Positions 26,148 through 36,276 of a stretch of 64,000 nucleotides of DNA are shown in pieces. Source of the DNA: Marinobacter sp. SS13-12 (lineage in GTDB: Bacteria; Pseudomonadota; Gammaproteobacteria; Pseudomonadales; Oleiphilaceae); the NCBI RefSeq assembly GCF_030227115.1, contig NZ_JASSUA010000005.1, positions 62,001-126,000 on the forward strand, read 5' to 3'. The translations under genes were made by a program, and so were the position numbers. Under the pieces are notes generated by a model. That model searched no databases. It saw nothing but the letters and a program-made list of their open reading frames with translations, and had not been told where the DNA came from. Position 1 is the first letter of the stretch. Each line of letters begins with the position of its first letter.

Positions 26148-27203
26148 CTATTTAGCCAGGCTTGTTTGTAGTTGTTTCAACTGACCCTGGAGGACAGCTT
26201 TTTCCTGCAGTAATTCGCGATTCTGATCGTTGAGAAACTGGTTTCGGTCGTCAGCCGCTGCCACGCGCTCTCTGAGGTCGGAGATCCGCTGCTGGCAGGC
26301 CGCGAGATGTTTTTCAGAATCCGTTAGGGCCGCACCAAGCTTCTCCCTGTGTTCGGCGTCGCTATCTCGCTCCAGCTGGAGGCGGTCGACTGTCGCTTCC
26401 AGCGTTTCTGTTCGCGTTGCCCATTGTGTTATGACGGCCTGGCTCGCGTGCAATTTTTCTTTCAAGTTTTCAGCGTGATCCTGACTGGCCTCATAGCGCT
26501 GGTTTATTTGGTCGCGATGTTGTCTCAGCGTGTCGCGGTCCTGTTCGCTGGAACGGAGCTGCTGCGTCAGCTGATCCACCTGACCCTCCAGCCCTGACTG
26601 GGTCCTGTGGAACTGGTCCCGTTCATGACGGCGATCCTCGGCAATCTCCTGCTGGTAGTGCTCGAAATGGCTGCGGATATCGCGGTTTTCCTGCTTCATC
26701 TCTTGGACGGTTGCAGTGGTCTCACTGAGTTTCTCCTGACTTGCCTCCAGTTTGGACGTGAGTGAGGCCGCCCGGAGCTGTTCCTGTTGAAGAGCGTGGG
26801 CCTGGGCATCGCTTTCGTTGCGAAGCGCTTCATTGGCCTTCTCCAGCCCGCAGCGTTGCTCTTCCAGTGACTCGCACCGCTGCCGCACCTCTTCCAGCTC
26901 GGTGCGCCATTGCTGTTCCAGCGTCTGGTGCGCTTCGCGCTCCTGCGTAATACGTTCATCGGCCGCGTATTGAGCTCGCTCATGCAGGGCTTTCACGGCG
27001 GCCACCAAGTCAGCCGGGAGTCCGTTCAGATCCGCTGCGGCTTCGCTGCCTGATTTCCAACGTTTCAGCATTGGCCCGAGAGTGCTGCGACTGCCGGTAC
27101 CGAGTTCCGATCGCACCCGGTCGACAGTGGGCTCGTCACCGCGTTGGCGGACGCGTTGCGCAGCGTTGGCGACATCCTGGTAAGTAATTCCGGCGCGGGC
27201 CAT
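26148..27203 (-). CDS. tnpT: TnpT-like (KfrA-type) DNA-binding coiled-coil protein, cointegrate resolution
   Basis: 351 residues from the ATG at 27203, which has GAGG 6 bp upstream. The N-terminal 55 residues form a KfrA-type helix-turn-helix (I-T-Y-Q-D-V-A-N-A-A and T-V-D-R-V-R-S-E-L-G-T-G-S). The remaining 260 or so residues are continuous coiled coil rich in Q, E, R and L. In Tn4651 the partner of the TnpS recombinase is a protein of this build that stimulates resolution at the shared site. Divergent from the recombinase gene, with the candidate resolution core between them. Confidence 0.8.
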   Translation of the reverse strand: MARAGITYQDVANAAQRVRQRGDEPTVDRVRSELGTGSRSTLGPMLKRWKSGSEAAADLNGLPADLVAAVKALHERAQYAADERITQEREAHQTLEQQWRTELEEVRQRCESLEEQRCGLEKANEALRNESDAQAHALQQEQLRAASLTSKLEASQEKLSETTATVQEMKQENRDIRSHFEHYQQEIAEDRRHERDQFHRTQSGLEGQVDQLTQQLRSSEQDRDTLRQHRDQINQRYEASQDHAENLKEKLHASQAVITQWATRTETLEATVDRLQLERDSDAEHREKLGAALTDSEKHLAACQQRISDLRERVAAADDRNQFLNDQNRELLQEKAVLQGQLKQLQTSLAK

Positions 27204-27285
27204 GACATGCCTCATTTTTATCATATAACGTGATATGTAATATTACATTATTTATTCGATAATTAACAAAATTTATTTAAGATTC

Positions 27286-27319
27286 CTAACGCACGTTAAA
27301 GCGCGTTAACGTGCGTTAG
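27286..27319. repeat. candidate resolution core (rst) between tnpT and tnpS
   Basis: A perfect inverted repeat: CTAACGCACGTTAA (27286-27299), a 6-bp spacer AGCGCG, and TTAACGTGCGTTAG (27306-27319). Two recombinase arms around a 6-bp overlap are what a tyrosine recombinase needs, and the position between the divergent resolution genes matches the Tn4651 layout. The A+T-rich stretch 27225-27285 may hold helper sites. Confidence 0.8.
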
Positions 27320-27398
27320 TGTGTGGTCTGTTCTATCCTGCTCCTGTAACGCCGGTACATCAGCGGCTCTTGAAAGCACGCCTCGAATTGGAGCGGTC

Positions 27399-28388
27399 AT
27401 GGATCCAAAACCCACCGTCAAGTCCACATTACGTAACGCGGAAAAGACCGTATTAGCCGATACGGCTAATCGGTACATCCACATGGCCACCACCGACAAC
27501 ACGCGGCGGACCTACCGTGCGGCCATTCGCAGCTTTGAGCGCTGGGGTGGACGTCTCCCGACACAGCCGGCGACCCTTGCGGCCTATCTGTCCGATCAGG
27601 CAGACGCGCTTAATCCTCGCACGCTGGATGTTTACCTGACGGCCCTGGGGCGCTGGCACCAGACTCAGGGATTGCGTGATCCCGCTCGAGACCCCGGCGT
27701 GCGCAAAACGTTGGAAGGGATTCGTCGCGCCCATGGTCGGCCGAAACGGCAAGCCCGGGCGCTGCGCCTCGAACACATTGCGGCCTTCCTGGAAACACTC
27801 CAGCAACAGCCTGACTCGCTCAAGAAGCATCGTGACTGGGCCCTGCTGCAGGTCGGTTTTTTTGGGGCGTTTCGCCGCAGTGAATTGGTAGCGATTGAGG
27901 TGAAGCACTTGTCGTGGGAGCCGGAAGGGCTGGTGGTGACCCTGCCGCGCTCTAAAACAGACCCTCACGGTGAAGGCCTGAAGCGGGCCCTGCCTCGGGG
28001 CAACGAGCTGGTCTGCCCGGTCAGCGCCCTCGAAACCTGGCTAGAGCATGCCGGCATTCACGAAGGCCCCGTCTTCCGCGCCGTCAACCGCTGGGATCGG
28101 TTGCAATCCCAGGCCCTTTCAGGCGGGTCGGTGAACCGAATCCTGAAAGCGCTTGGGGAAACCTGCGGCCTGGACTTCGTGCCGACCCTGAGCAGTCACA
28201 GCTTCCGGCGCGGTCTATCCACCGCCGCCGCGCGGGAAAAGGTCGACTTTGCGCAGATCAAGCGCCAGGGTGGCTGGAAGCATGACGGGACGGTGCGGGG
28301 CTACATCGAGGAAGGACAGCAATTTACGGACAACGCCGCAAACACCTTACTGACCAAAGTCGCCAGGTTGATCCGGGACACCGACTAA
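27399..28388 (+). CDS. tnpS: TnpS-like tyrosine recombinase (cointegrate resolvase)
   Basis: 329 residues from the ATG at 27399 (GGAG 6 bp upstream); the frame is open back to 27321, but that would place the start against the resolution repeat. The N-terminal SAM-like domain (T-R-R-T-Y-R-A-A-I-R-S-F-E-R-W) is followed by the catalytic domain with the first arginine in G-A-F-R-R-S-E-L, the H-x-x-R box in S-H-S-F-R-R-G-L-S, and the tyrosine in V-R-G-Y-I-E-E-G. All expected catalytic residues are visible. It resolves cointegrates made by the transposase. Confidence 0.85.
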   Translation: MDPKPTVKSTLRNAEKTVLADTANRYIHMATTDNTRRTYRAAIRSFERWGGRLPTQPATLAAYLSDQADALNPRTLDVYLTALGRWHQTQGLRDPARDPGVRKTLEGIRRAHGRPKRQARALRLEHIAAFLETLQQQPDSLKKHRDWALLQVGFFGAFRRSELVAIEVKHLSWEPEGLVVTLPRSKTDPHGEGLKRALPRGNELVCPVSALETWLEHAGIHEGPVFRAVNRWDRLQSQALSGGSVNRILKALGETCGLDFVPTLSSHSFRRGLSTAAAREKVDFAQIKRQGGWKHDGTVRGYIEEGQQFTDNAANTLLTKVARLIRDTD

Positions 28389-28549
28389 TGGTGAGTGTGG
28401 TCGCGGCTGGCTACGCTGCCCGGAAGCACTCAGAATACGATGAACAGGTATCTGTAGTGGCTCACAAAGCTAATCTGTTGGGCCCGCAATTATCCTGAGC
28501 AGTGGGACCACATTGGGTGAGAAAGGGCGCCCGGTTGGGCCCAGATTAG

Positions 28550-28762
28550 CTACGAACCGACCAACCCCTGACCGTCATACTCGACGGTTCCGCAAGGCAG
28601 CTGTTCCCGCACCTGCACCACCTGGTCCGTCGTCCAGTTGAGCGACGCTGCAAGCCGCTTAAGAGTGACAGGACGACCCTGGACCAGCTCACGCAATAGC
28701 GCCACATGAAGCGTGGCCTCCGCTTCTCCGGTCAGGCCCAGCCGATTCACGATTTCTCGCAT
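28550..28762 (-). pseudogene. merB: organomercurial lyase (MerB) N-terminal domain only
   Basis: 70 codons from ATG 28762, overlapping the merA stop. It matches the N-terminal winged-helix part of MerB: L-L-R-E-L-V-Q-G-R-P-V-T-L-K-R-L-A followed by L-N-W-T-T-D-Q-V and V-E-Y-D-G-Q-G-L-V-G, then a stop. The catalytic domain with its two cysteines and aspartate is absent, so it cannot cleave C-Hg bonds. It may be a truncation relic or a retained small accessory protein. It is the last gene of the mer operon. Confidence 0.6.
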
Positions 28763-28782
28763 ATCATTCACGGGGCCTTGCC

Positions 28783-30488
<1,706 letters not shown>

Positions 30489-30501
30489 GGTGTATGGCCT
30501 C

Positions 30502-30864
30502 TCAGTAAAATAACGGTAAGACGAAAGGGAATGCCAACGCGATCAGTACGAGCAACGCGACGATCCAGAAAGTGATCTTGTAAGCGGTGCGCACTTGCGG
30601 TACTGCGCAGACCTCGCCCGGCTCGCAATCCTGTGCAGGCCGGTATATCCGACGCCAGGCAAAGACCATCGCCACCAGAGCAGCACCAATAAACCACGGC
30701 CGGTAAGGCTCCAGAGCGGCAAGATTGCCGATCCAGGCACCGGAAACACCAAGGGCGATCAGGACCAGGGGGCCAAGACAGCAGGCCGATGCGAGCAATG
30801 CTGCGACCCCGCCTGCAATTAATGACCCGCGACCGGATTTGGACTCTGATTTCAACTCTGACAT
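30502..30864 (-). CDS. merT: mercuric transport membrane protein
   Basis: 120 residues from the ATG at 30864 (GGAA about 10 bp upstream); the open frame extends to 30939 into the promoter. Three helices: the first holds the vicinal pair in A-S-A-C-C-L-G-P-L-V, a second follows W-F-I-G-A-A-L-V, and the loop carries C-E-P-G-E-V-C. The last helix is V-A-L-L-V-L-I-A-L-A-F. Imports Hg(II) to MerA. First gene of the mer operon behind a canonical MerR promoter. A decayed copy lies at 44478-44656. Confidence 0.93.
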   Translation of the reverse strand: MSELKSESKSGRGSLIAGGVAALLASACCLGPLVLIALGVSGAWIGNLAALEPYRPWFIGAALVAMVFAWRRIYRPAQDCEPGEVCAVPQVRTAYKITFWIVALLVLIALAFPFVLPLFY

Positions 30865-30901
30865 TGCGACGGTTCCTTTCATGACTTTGCTGGCTATCTT
30901 C

Positions 30902-30932
30902 AAAATACTTCCGTAGTCGGCTACGGAGTCAA
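30902..30932 (-). promoter_or_regulatory. MerR-type promoter of merTPA
   Basis: On the minus strand TTGACT (30927-30932), a 19-bp spacer filled by the dyad CCGTAG-TCGG-CTACGG (30911-30926), then TATTTT (30902-30907). The overlong 19-bp spacer with a centred dyad is the hallmark of promoters activated by MerR-family DNA distortion. Confidence 0.9.
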
Positions 30933-30963
30933 GCCCCACACTCCTATAAAATGTTCAGCACTC

Positions 30964-30995
30964 TTGACCCCGTACCGTGGTACGGGCACTAATCT
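30964..30995 (+). promoter_or_regulatory. MerR-type promoter of the MerR-HMA gene
   Basis: TTGACC (30964-30969), dyad CCGTACC-GT-GGTACGG (30970-30985), then TAATCT with a 19- to 20-bp spacer. The arms differ from the merT operator (GTACC against GTAG), so the regulator may read the two with different strength, or two regulators may be involved. The gene starts at 31029. Confidence 0.8.
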
Positions 30996-31028
30996 TATTA
31001 TTCGGATCTACTGGGTGGGAGTTCTGCC

Positions 31029-31703
31029 ATGACAGACATGACCATTGGCAAAGTGGCTGACGTGGTGGGTGTTGGTGTCGAGACGATTCGTTTTTACGAA
31101 CGCCGCAAGCTCATTGAACAGCCGCCACGTCCCAGGGAAGGTGGCTATCGGATTTACTCGGACGCCACGGTAAGGCGACTGCATTTTATTCGTCGAGCGC
31201 AAGAGCTGGGCTTCTCACTGCGTGAGATCGCTGAGCTGCTCGCGTTGCGTGATGCCGAAAGCAACCAGGCAGACGCAAGTGATGTACGCCAGCGGGCGAT
31301 GGCAAAGCTGCACGACGTAGACCAGAAAATTGAACAGTTACGGCGAATCCGCCAGGGGCTGGCGGCACTTGTGGACTGTTGTCCCGGACAGGGGCCGTTG
31401 CAGTGTTGTTCCATATTTGACGCCCTGGAGCAGAATGCGGGGCCTACAGGCGAGCCGATCATAAGTGAGGAGACAGACATGCAGACAATCAGGCTTTCAA
31501 TCGGCGGCATGCACTGCGGTGGGTGCGAGGAAATTGTTCGTCATGTTCTCGAACAGCAAACCGGCGTCAAGGGGTGTTCCGTCTCCCATGAAAGCGGTGA
31601 AGCCCGGGTGGCAGTTGACGAATCAAGGATTTCGGACGAACAACTTGCGGAGGCTGTGCGTGGTGCGGGGTACTCCGCAAACATCATGAACACGACAGAA
31701 TAA
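31029..31703 (+). CDS. MerR-family regulator fused to a C-terminal HMA domain
   Basis: 224 residues. Residues 1-70 are the MerR winged helix (I-G-K-V-A-D-V-V-G-V-G-V-E-T-I-R-F-Y-E-R). A dimer helix follows, then a cysteine loop D-C-C-P-G-Q-G-P-L-Q-C-C. After a short linker, residues 155-224 form an HMA domain with metal site G-G-M-H-C-G-G-C. The cysteine that MerR carries at about position 82 is absent (D-A-E-S-N-Q), so the metal site looks more like ZntR or CadR; Hg sensing is not assured. The HMA tail could deliver metal to, or compete with, the sensor. A fragment of a CcdA-like gene follows directly. Confidence 0.85.
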   Translation: MTDMTIGKVADVVGVGVETIRFYERRKLIEQPPRPREGGYRIYSDATVRRLHFIRRAQELGFSLREIAELLALRDAESNQADASDVRQRAMAKLHDVDQKIEQLRRIRQGLAALVDCCPGQGPLQCCSIFDALEQNAGPTGEPIISEETDMQTIRLSIGGMHCGGCEEIVRHVLEQQTGVKGCSVSHESGEARVAVDESRISDEQLAEAVRGAGYSANIMNTTE

Positions 31704-31707
31704 CCCC

Positions 31708-31812
31708 TTGGAATTCTCGGCGGCCTTGCCCTTGGCCGCGAGCCTCGGGTTACTGGCCTTCGTTGAGCCTTGGTCCGCGGGTAGGGGGCCGGGCCGAAAG
31801 TTTCGGGAATAA
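31708..31812 (+). pseudogene. 5' fragment of a CcdA-like membrane gene
   Basis: TTG start, then L-E-F-S-A-A-L-P-L-A and L-G-L-L-A-F-V-E-P-W, closely matching the first 25 codons of the intact gene at 36725 (L-E-F-S-V-A-L-P-L-A, F-I-E-P-C). The key cysteine is W here and the frame soon runs out at a TAA. It shows that a MerR-HMA plus CcdA-like arrangement once existed here and was broken by the insertion of the sigma/sulfite module. Confidence 0.75.
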
Positions 31813-31831
31813 ATCCCGGCCCGGTGACGCC
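31805..31831 (+). promoter_or_regulatory. candidate ECF-sigma promoter upstream of the cytochrome-propeller gene
   Basis: GGGAATAAA (31805-31813), then after 7 bases CCCGGTGACGCC. The same arrangement, base for base in both blocks apart from one transition, stands before the sigma gene at 33394. A GGAA-type -35 and a CGTC-type -10 fit ECF promoters. Confidence 0.65.
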
Positions 31832-31931
31832 TTTGGCTTCACAGATCGTTTTCGACCGGTGCTTTGCTGGCAAGAGGTCTTGCCAGCACATGAGTCCGGC
31901 CGAACTTCTTTTAGCCTTTGGAGTTTGTAAT

Positions 31932-33386
31932 ATGCGTCCACCGATCCCCCATGCCATCACATCATTCGTCGCCGCAACCCTGCTCAGTGTCAGTGTGCCC
32001 GTGAGCGCGGCGGAAAACACCCGCTTTGAGCGCGGCAGCGAGGTGTACAACCAGCAGTGCGCTGCCTGCCATCAGGCTCAGGGTCAAGGCATACCGGGGT
32101 CGTTTCCCCCGCAAAAAAACCACACCGCTCAAATGTACAATGCCACTGACGGTATCGGTGGCCGCCGCTATCTGGGGCATGTGCTGCAGTTCGGCCTGAC
32201 CGGCCCCATCAAAGTCGACGGCACAAGCTACAACGGCAACATGCCGGCCTGGGGCGGTGCGCTCACTAACCAGCAAATGGCGGATGTGCTGAATTACGTG
32301 CTGACGGCGTTCGGCAATGAAAAGCGGGTTGCTGGTGAGTTTCAGCCCTACACCCCTGAAGAAATCGAAGCGATTGCGGGTAAGGACCTGTCCGGCAAGG
32401 ATGTTTACCAGCTGCGGCAGACCCTGCTGGGCCAATCGCCTGAGCAGTCGCGGACCAAAGCCACTCCCGTGCGGTCGGCGCCCGAACTAAGCCTGGAAAA
32501 GTCCATTCGCGACCCTCTGTATGTGGCGGTCCAGAACAGCGGCATCGTGAAAGTCCTACCCTCAAAGCAGGCCTGGCCCGGCGTCGCGGGCGCTCACTAC
32601 AATGCCCTGAGTCCTGATGGTTCCCGGCTGATGGTGTCCGGCTTCAAAACCGGCAATGTCTACGTTTTGAATACCGCCAGCGGTGAGGTGATGGCCAGCG
32701 TACCGATCGGTGAGGTGGCCCAGGGCGTAAAAATCTCACCGGATGGCCGTTACGGCCTCGCCGTGGCGCCGACCCAAGGCGACGTTGCGGTGATCGATAT
32801 GAATACCCTTGAACTGGTCAGGAAAATTCCAGTGGGCAAGGTACCCCACAACCTCGTTTACAGCGCCGACGGCACACTCGCCTACGTCACGCTGCAGGGC
32901 GAAGGCGCGCTGGCGGTAGTGGATATGCGGGCCCTGGAAAAACAGCGTCAGATCCCCACTCCGGGTCTCAAGACGCCTCACAACATTGACATCAGCGCCA
33001 ACGGTCAACGGCTATGGCTGCGCGACTTTACCGGCAACGTGGGGGTACTGGACCTGGCTAGCGAAACCATGCTGAAAACTTTTAAAGTGGGTAGTGGCCA
33101 TGGCGGCATCGACGTGGTGCCTGGCGAGCAATACGTCGCAACCGGTGCGATTTCTGCGTCCGTGGTCACTATAATCGACTCCGAGAGCCTTAAAATTGTC
33201 AAAAATGTCGACGTGGGCGTTGGCCCCCACGGCGTTCGGGCAAGCCGCGATGGCCAGTTCATTTACGCGTCGGTCACGGCGGATAACCACATTGCCGTTA
33301 TTGATACCCAGTCCCTCGAGGTGGTCCGCCGGGAGCCGGTTGGAGGCCAGTTCCCCTTCTGGCTCGCGGTACCGGGCAATCCATAA
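31932..33386 (+). CDS. secreted cytochrome c / YVTN beta-propeller fusion
   Basis: 484 residues from ATG 31932 (GGAG 10 bp upstream). Signal peptide ends V-S-A-A-E. A c-type heme site C-A-A-C-H near residue 47 with a likely distal methionine further on (N-M-P-A-W) forms a class I cytochrome domain to about residue 145. From about 200 on, repeated blades of the YVTN type appear (G-N-V-Y-V-L-N-T, V-A-V-I-D-M-N, A-V-V-D-M-R, H-I-A-V-I-D-T-Q). Probably a periplasmic electron carrier with a substrate- or partner-binding propeller. First of the module with ECF sigma, anti-sigma, sulfite-type oxidase and cytochrome c. Confidence 0.82.
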   Translation: MRPPIPHAITSFVAATLLSVSVPVSAAENTRFERGSEVYNQQCAACHQAQGQGIPGSFPPQKNHTAQMYNATDGIGGRRYLGHVLQFGLTGPIKVDGTSYNGNMPAWGGALTNQQMADVLNYVLTAFGNEKRVAGEFQPYTPEEIEAIAGKDLSGKDVYQLRQTLLGQSPEQSRTKATPVRSAPELSLEKSIRDPLYVAVQNSGIVKVLPSKQAWPGVAGAHYNALSPDGSRLMVSGFKTGNVYVLNTASGEVMASVPIGEVAQGVKISPDGRYGLAVAPTQGDVAVIDMNTLELVRKIPVGKVPHNLVYSADGTLAYVTLQGEGALAVVDMRALEKQRQIPTPGLKTPHNIDISANGQRLWLRDFTGNVGVLDLASETMLKTFKVGSGHGGIDVVPGEQYVATGAISASVVTIIDSESLKIVKNVDVGVGPHGVRASRDGQFIYASVTADNHIAVIDTQSLEVVRREPVGGQFPFWLAVPGNP

Positions 33387-33393
33387 AAAAGTC

Positions 33394-33420
33394 GGGAATA
33401 AAAGGCGACCCGGTGACGTC
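33394..33420 (+). promoter_or_regulatory. candidate ECF-sigma promoter upstream of the sigma gene
   Basis: GGGAATAAA (33394-33402) and CCCGGTGACGTC (33409-33420), same spacing as at 31805. It lies 40 bp before the sigma start codon, as expected for an autoregulated ECF factor. Confidence 0.65.
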
Positions 33421-33459
33421 CTCCAGTGAAGTGACCATAAATAGGTAGCGGGCAGCCCC

Positions 33460-34044
33460 ATGCGCAGCACCGGAAGCAGGCAGCAATTCGACACACTGGT
33501 ACGGCCCTGGCGCTACCGCCTGTACGGTGTTGCGCAACGCCAGGCCCCCTCACAGGAAATGGCGGAGGACTGGACCCAGGAGACCTTGCTCCGGGCCTGG
33601 CGGGACTTTGACCAACTGGACGATCACGTGGCGGCCTACGCCTGGCTGCTAAGGATTCTCAACCGGGTGGTTGCCGATGACTATCGGCGGGATGGGCGCC
33701 GGCAGCAACTGGCTCCGGTGCTGACCACCGGTGACGCGGTGTTGAATGAGTATCCCTGCAGTGCCCCGGGCCCCTTCGATCAGCTCCTGAAAAACCAGAG
33801 CGATGCGCAGGTCATGGCTGCGGTTCACGCCCTGCCGGACAGCTTTCAGCAGGTCATTCTGTTGCGGGACTTTGAGGAGCTGAGCTATCAGGATATCGCA
33901 CAAATTCTGGACCTGGCACCGGGGACGGTCATGAGTCGCCTGTCACGCGCGCGGCGCCTGCTCGCTAAGCGACTGATCAAGGCAAGCCCGAGGTCCCTGG
34001 CTGCCAGCCACACAAAATACACATCGGTGAATTCCCATGAGTGA
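33460..34044 (+). CDS. ECF (sigma-70 family) RNA polymerase sigma factor
   Basis: 194 residues. Region 2 is visible in A-E-D-W-T-Q-E-T-L-L-R-A-W and W-L-L-R-I-L-N-R-V-V-A-D-D-Y-R-R; region 4 in L-P-D-S-F-Q-Q-V-I-L-L-R-D followed by L-S-Y-Q-D-I-A and P-G-T-V-M-S-R-L-S-R-A-R. No region 1 or 3, so ECF type. It overlaps the anti-sigma gene by 8 bp, implying coupled translation. Likely targets: its own promoter at 33394 and the cytochrome-propeller promoter at 31805. Confidence 0.9.
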   Translation: MRSTGSRQQFDTLVRPWRYRLYGVAQRQAPSQEMAEDWTQETLLRAWRDFDQLDDHVAAYAWLLRILNRVVADDYRRDGRRQQLAPVLTTGDAVLNEYPCSAPGPFDQLLKNQSDAQVMAAVHALPDSFQQVILLRDFEELSYQDIAQILDLAPGTVMSRLSRARRLLAKRLIKASPRSLAASHTKYTSVNSHE

Positions 34045-34852
34045 TCTCAAAAACACAGACGCCCACGAATGGTCCGACCTGCACGCCGAAATCCAGGATT
34101 GGCTGGCGGGCTATGCCGATGGTGAGTTGGATGAGCATCACACCGCCCTGGTCGAGGCCCATCTTGCTGGATGCGAGACCTGCCAACACGATGTTGAACG
34201 TCAGCGAATTCTTTCCGAACGACTGCAGATGATACCCACTCCGGGACTGTCCGCCGATTTTGACGGGCGGCTCGATATCGCCCTTGCGAACGCCCCCGCC
34301 GGTGGCAAGCGCCCATCCGGTCGTCGCCGCATGACGAATCTGAAACGCTGGCTGAGCAGCCTTCGCCCGTCGGTTGTGATTGGCAGCGGCGGTTGGGCCG
34401 TTGCCCTGGTACTGGCAGCGGTACTGCTGATGCCCAGCCTGACGCCGGATAATATCAACAGGATTCCCATGGTCAGTGACGTGCTGAGCGATTATCAGCG
34501 TGTCGCCCTTGAGGAACTGCCTCGCCAGGCCGGCGGCTCGGAAGTGTCTCCGCCATTGCCGTGGGCAAACAGCCGGGTGCTGGCAACCTGGATGACCCGA
34601 GTGGGGGGCGAGCCTGCCCAGGCGTACGCCATGCGCCAGGGTAACAGCCTAGTCATCCAGTATCGTATCTCGGAGCGCGTATTCTTCCGGGATCCGGATG
34701 TGCGACAGGCGGTGGCCCGAGCCGGCGACTTTCGTACCCGGGCCGATCAGTTGGAGGTGCTCGGGCTACCCATGGAGGACTCGGGATTGCTGGTGGTTGC
34801 GCCAGCCGGGAATATGCCGGCGGTAAGCGAAGCCACGACGGGGGCCTCCTGA
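34037..34852 (+). CDS. membrane anti-sigma factor with zinc-finger (ZAS) motif
   Basis: 271 residues. The N-terminal cytoplasmic domain carries the ZAS motif: D-G-E-L-D-E-H, then H-L-A-G-C-E-T-C with H-x3-C-x2-C near residues 43-50. One membrane helix at about 118-134 (W-A-V-A-L-V-L-A-A-V-L-L-M). The remaining 135 residues would be periplasmic and could sense the signal. It would hold the sigma factor at 33460 inactive. Confidence 0.85.
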   Translation: MSDLKNTDAHEWSDLHAEIQDWLAGYADGELDEHHTALVEAHLAGCETCQHDVERQRILSERLQMIPTPGLSADFDGRLDIALANAPAGGKRPSGRRRMTNLKRWLSSLRPSVVIGSGGWAVALVLAAVLLMPSLTPDNINRIPMVSDVLSDYQRVALEELPRQAGGSEVSPPLPWANSRVLATWMTRVGGEPAQAYAMRQGNSLVIQYRISERVFFRDPDVRQAVARAGDFRTRADQLEVLGLPMEDSGLLVVAPAGNMPAVSEATTGAS

Positions 34853-34980
34853 CACGCTGTCAACGGTGATTATTTGACCATGACCTACTACACTGAATCA
34901 AAATCAGGTTTGTCACGAATTCATGGCACCGATGACCACCGTCGGCAAGTGTTCTGAACAAACATCAACGAGGGAAAACC

Positions 34981-36210
34981 ATGTCTGTTTTCGATGCGTC
35001 TTCAACGTCCCGCCGTGCACCCGAAAGTTCTTTACCGATAAGTCGCCGGCGCCTGCTGCTGGGCTCTGCCGGCGCCATGGCCTCCGTCAGTCTGCTGGGG
35101 CTGAGCCCCCTTGCCAGGTCGGAGGAACCCAAAACGCTGCCCGATTACGTGCGCTGGAAAAACGCCAATGACGTGATCGTGCACAGCGCCAACACCATCG
35201 AAACCGAGCGCGGCGCCATTGGCAGTGGTGTGGTGACGAACAGTGACAAACTGTATGTCCGTAACAACCTGCCAGCCCCCAATGCTGATGTTGTGGCGGA
35301 CCGGAACGCTTGGAAAATCACGTTGGAAGGCGTCAATTCGCCCCAGACCCTGACCCTGGGTGAGCTGAAAAAAATGGGTGTTGAGACGGTAACCACCGTT
35401 CTGCAATGCTCGGGCAACGGGCGAGCCTACTTTGAGCACGGCCCGGGCGGAACCCAATGGGGCACCGGCGCGGCAGGCTGCCTGGTGTGGACCGGCGTAC
35501 CGCTGCGTGACGTTGTGGCCCGGCTCGGCGGAGTAAAGCCGGACATGAACTACATCACCAGCACCGGCGGCGAAACCTTGCCTGCAGGGTTGGACCCGAA
35601 AACCATTATGGTGGAGCGCTCCGTTCCGGTGAGGGCACTGGATCAGGCGCTGCTGGCCTGGCAAATGAATGATGAGCCCGTGCCGCTGGCTCATGGCGGC
35701 CCACTGCGCATGGTCATTCCGGGTTATTTCGGGGTCAATAACGTGAAATACGTGGAGCGAGTCGCGTTTACCGAGGGGCAGTCGGACGCCAAGATCCAGG
35801 CCTCAGGCTATCGCATTCGTCCCATTGGCGAAAAAGGCGCGCCCGGTCAGCCGTCGATGTGGGAGATGCCGGTCAAATCCTGGGTCACCGCCCCGCTGAC
35901 AACGGCCAGCAAGGGCAGGAATCTGATTTACGGCGTCGCATTCGGCGGCATCAATGCCGTTAACCAGGTGGAGGTGTCGGCCGACGGTGGCGAGACCTGG
36001 AAGAGTGCCCGTTTCCTGGGTCCGGACATGGGGCGCTACGCCTGGCGACCGTTTGTGGTGGCGATGGATCTGAGCGCCGGCGACCATCGAATCGTTAGCC
36101 GCGCGACGGACACCGAGGGCAACACCCAGCCGCCCACACGCACCGAGAATGAGCGCGGTTACGGCAACGCCAGTTGGAAAGACCATGGCGTGACCGTCAC
36201 CGTTTCCTGA
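34981..36210 (+). CDS. periplasmic molybdopterin sulfite-oxidase-family dehydrogenase (SorA/SoxC-like)
   Basis: 409 residues. Twin-arginine signal peptide (I-S-R-R-R-L-L-L-G-S-A-G) near residue 20. The molybdopterin domain contains the molybdenum-ligand cysteine in V-L-Q-C-S-G-N-G-R; the dimerisation domain starts near V-K-S-W and includes V-E-V-S-A-D-G-G-E-T-W. It oxidises sulfite or a similar two-electron donor and passes electrons to a cytochrome. The cytochrome c at 36277 starts 67 bp downstream, the classical SorAB order. Its association with an ECF system in a mercury transposon is unusual. Confidence 0.9.
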   Translation: MSVFDASSTSRRAPESSLPISRRRLLLGSAGAMASVSLLGLSPLARSEEPKTLPDYVRWKNANDVIVHSANTIETERGAIGSGVVTNSDKLYVRNNLPAPNADVVADRNAWKITLEGVNSPQTLTLGELKKMGVETVTTVLQCSGNGRAYFEHGPGGTQWGTGAAGCLVWTGVPLRDVVARLGGVKPDMNYITSTGGETLPAGLDPKTIMVERSVPVRALDQALLAWQMNDEPVPLAHGGPLRMVIPGYFGVNNVKYVERVAFTEGQSDAKIQASGYRIRPIGEKGAPGQPSMWEMPVKSWVTAPLTTASKGRNLIYGVAFGGINAVNQVEVSADGGETWKSARFLGPDMGRYAWRPFVVAMDLSAGDHRIVSRATDTEGNTQPPTRTENERGYGNASWKDHGVTVTVS

Positions 36211-36276
36211 GTGTATTAACCCTGTGGTGGTCCGTTGGTCGGGCCGCCTGTTCCCTTGATTGAATCAGGATTTTCC

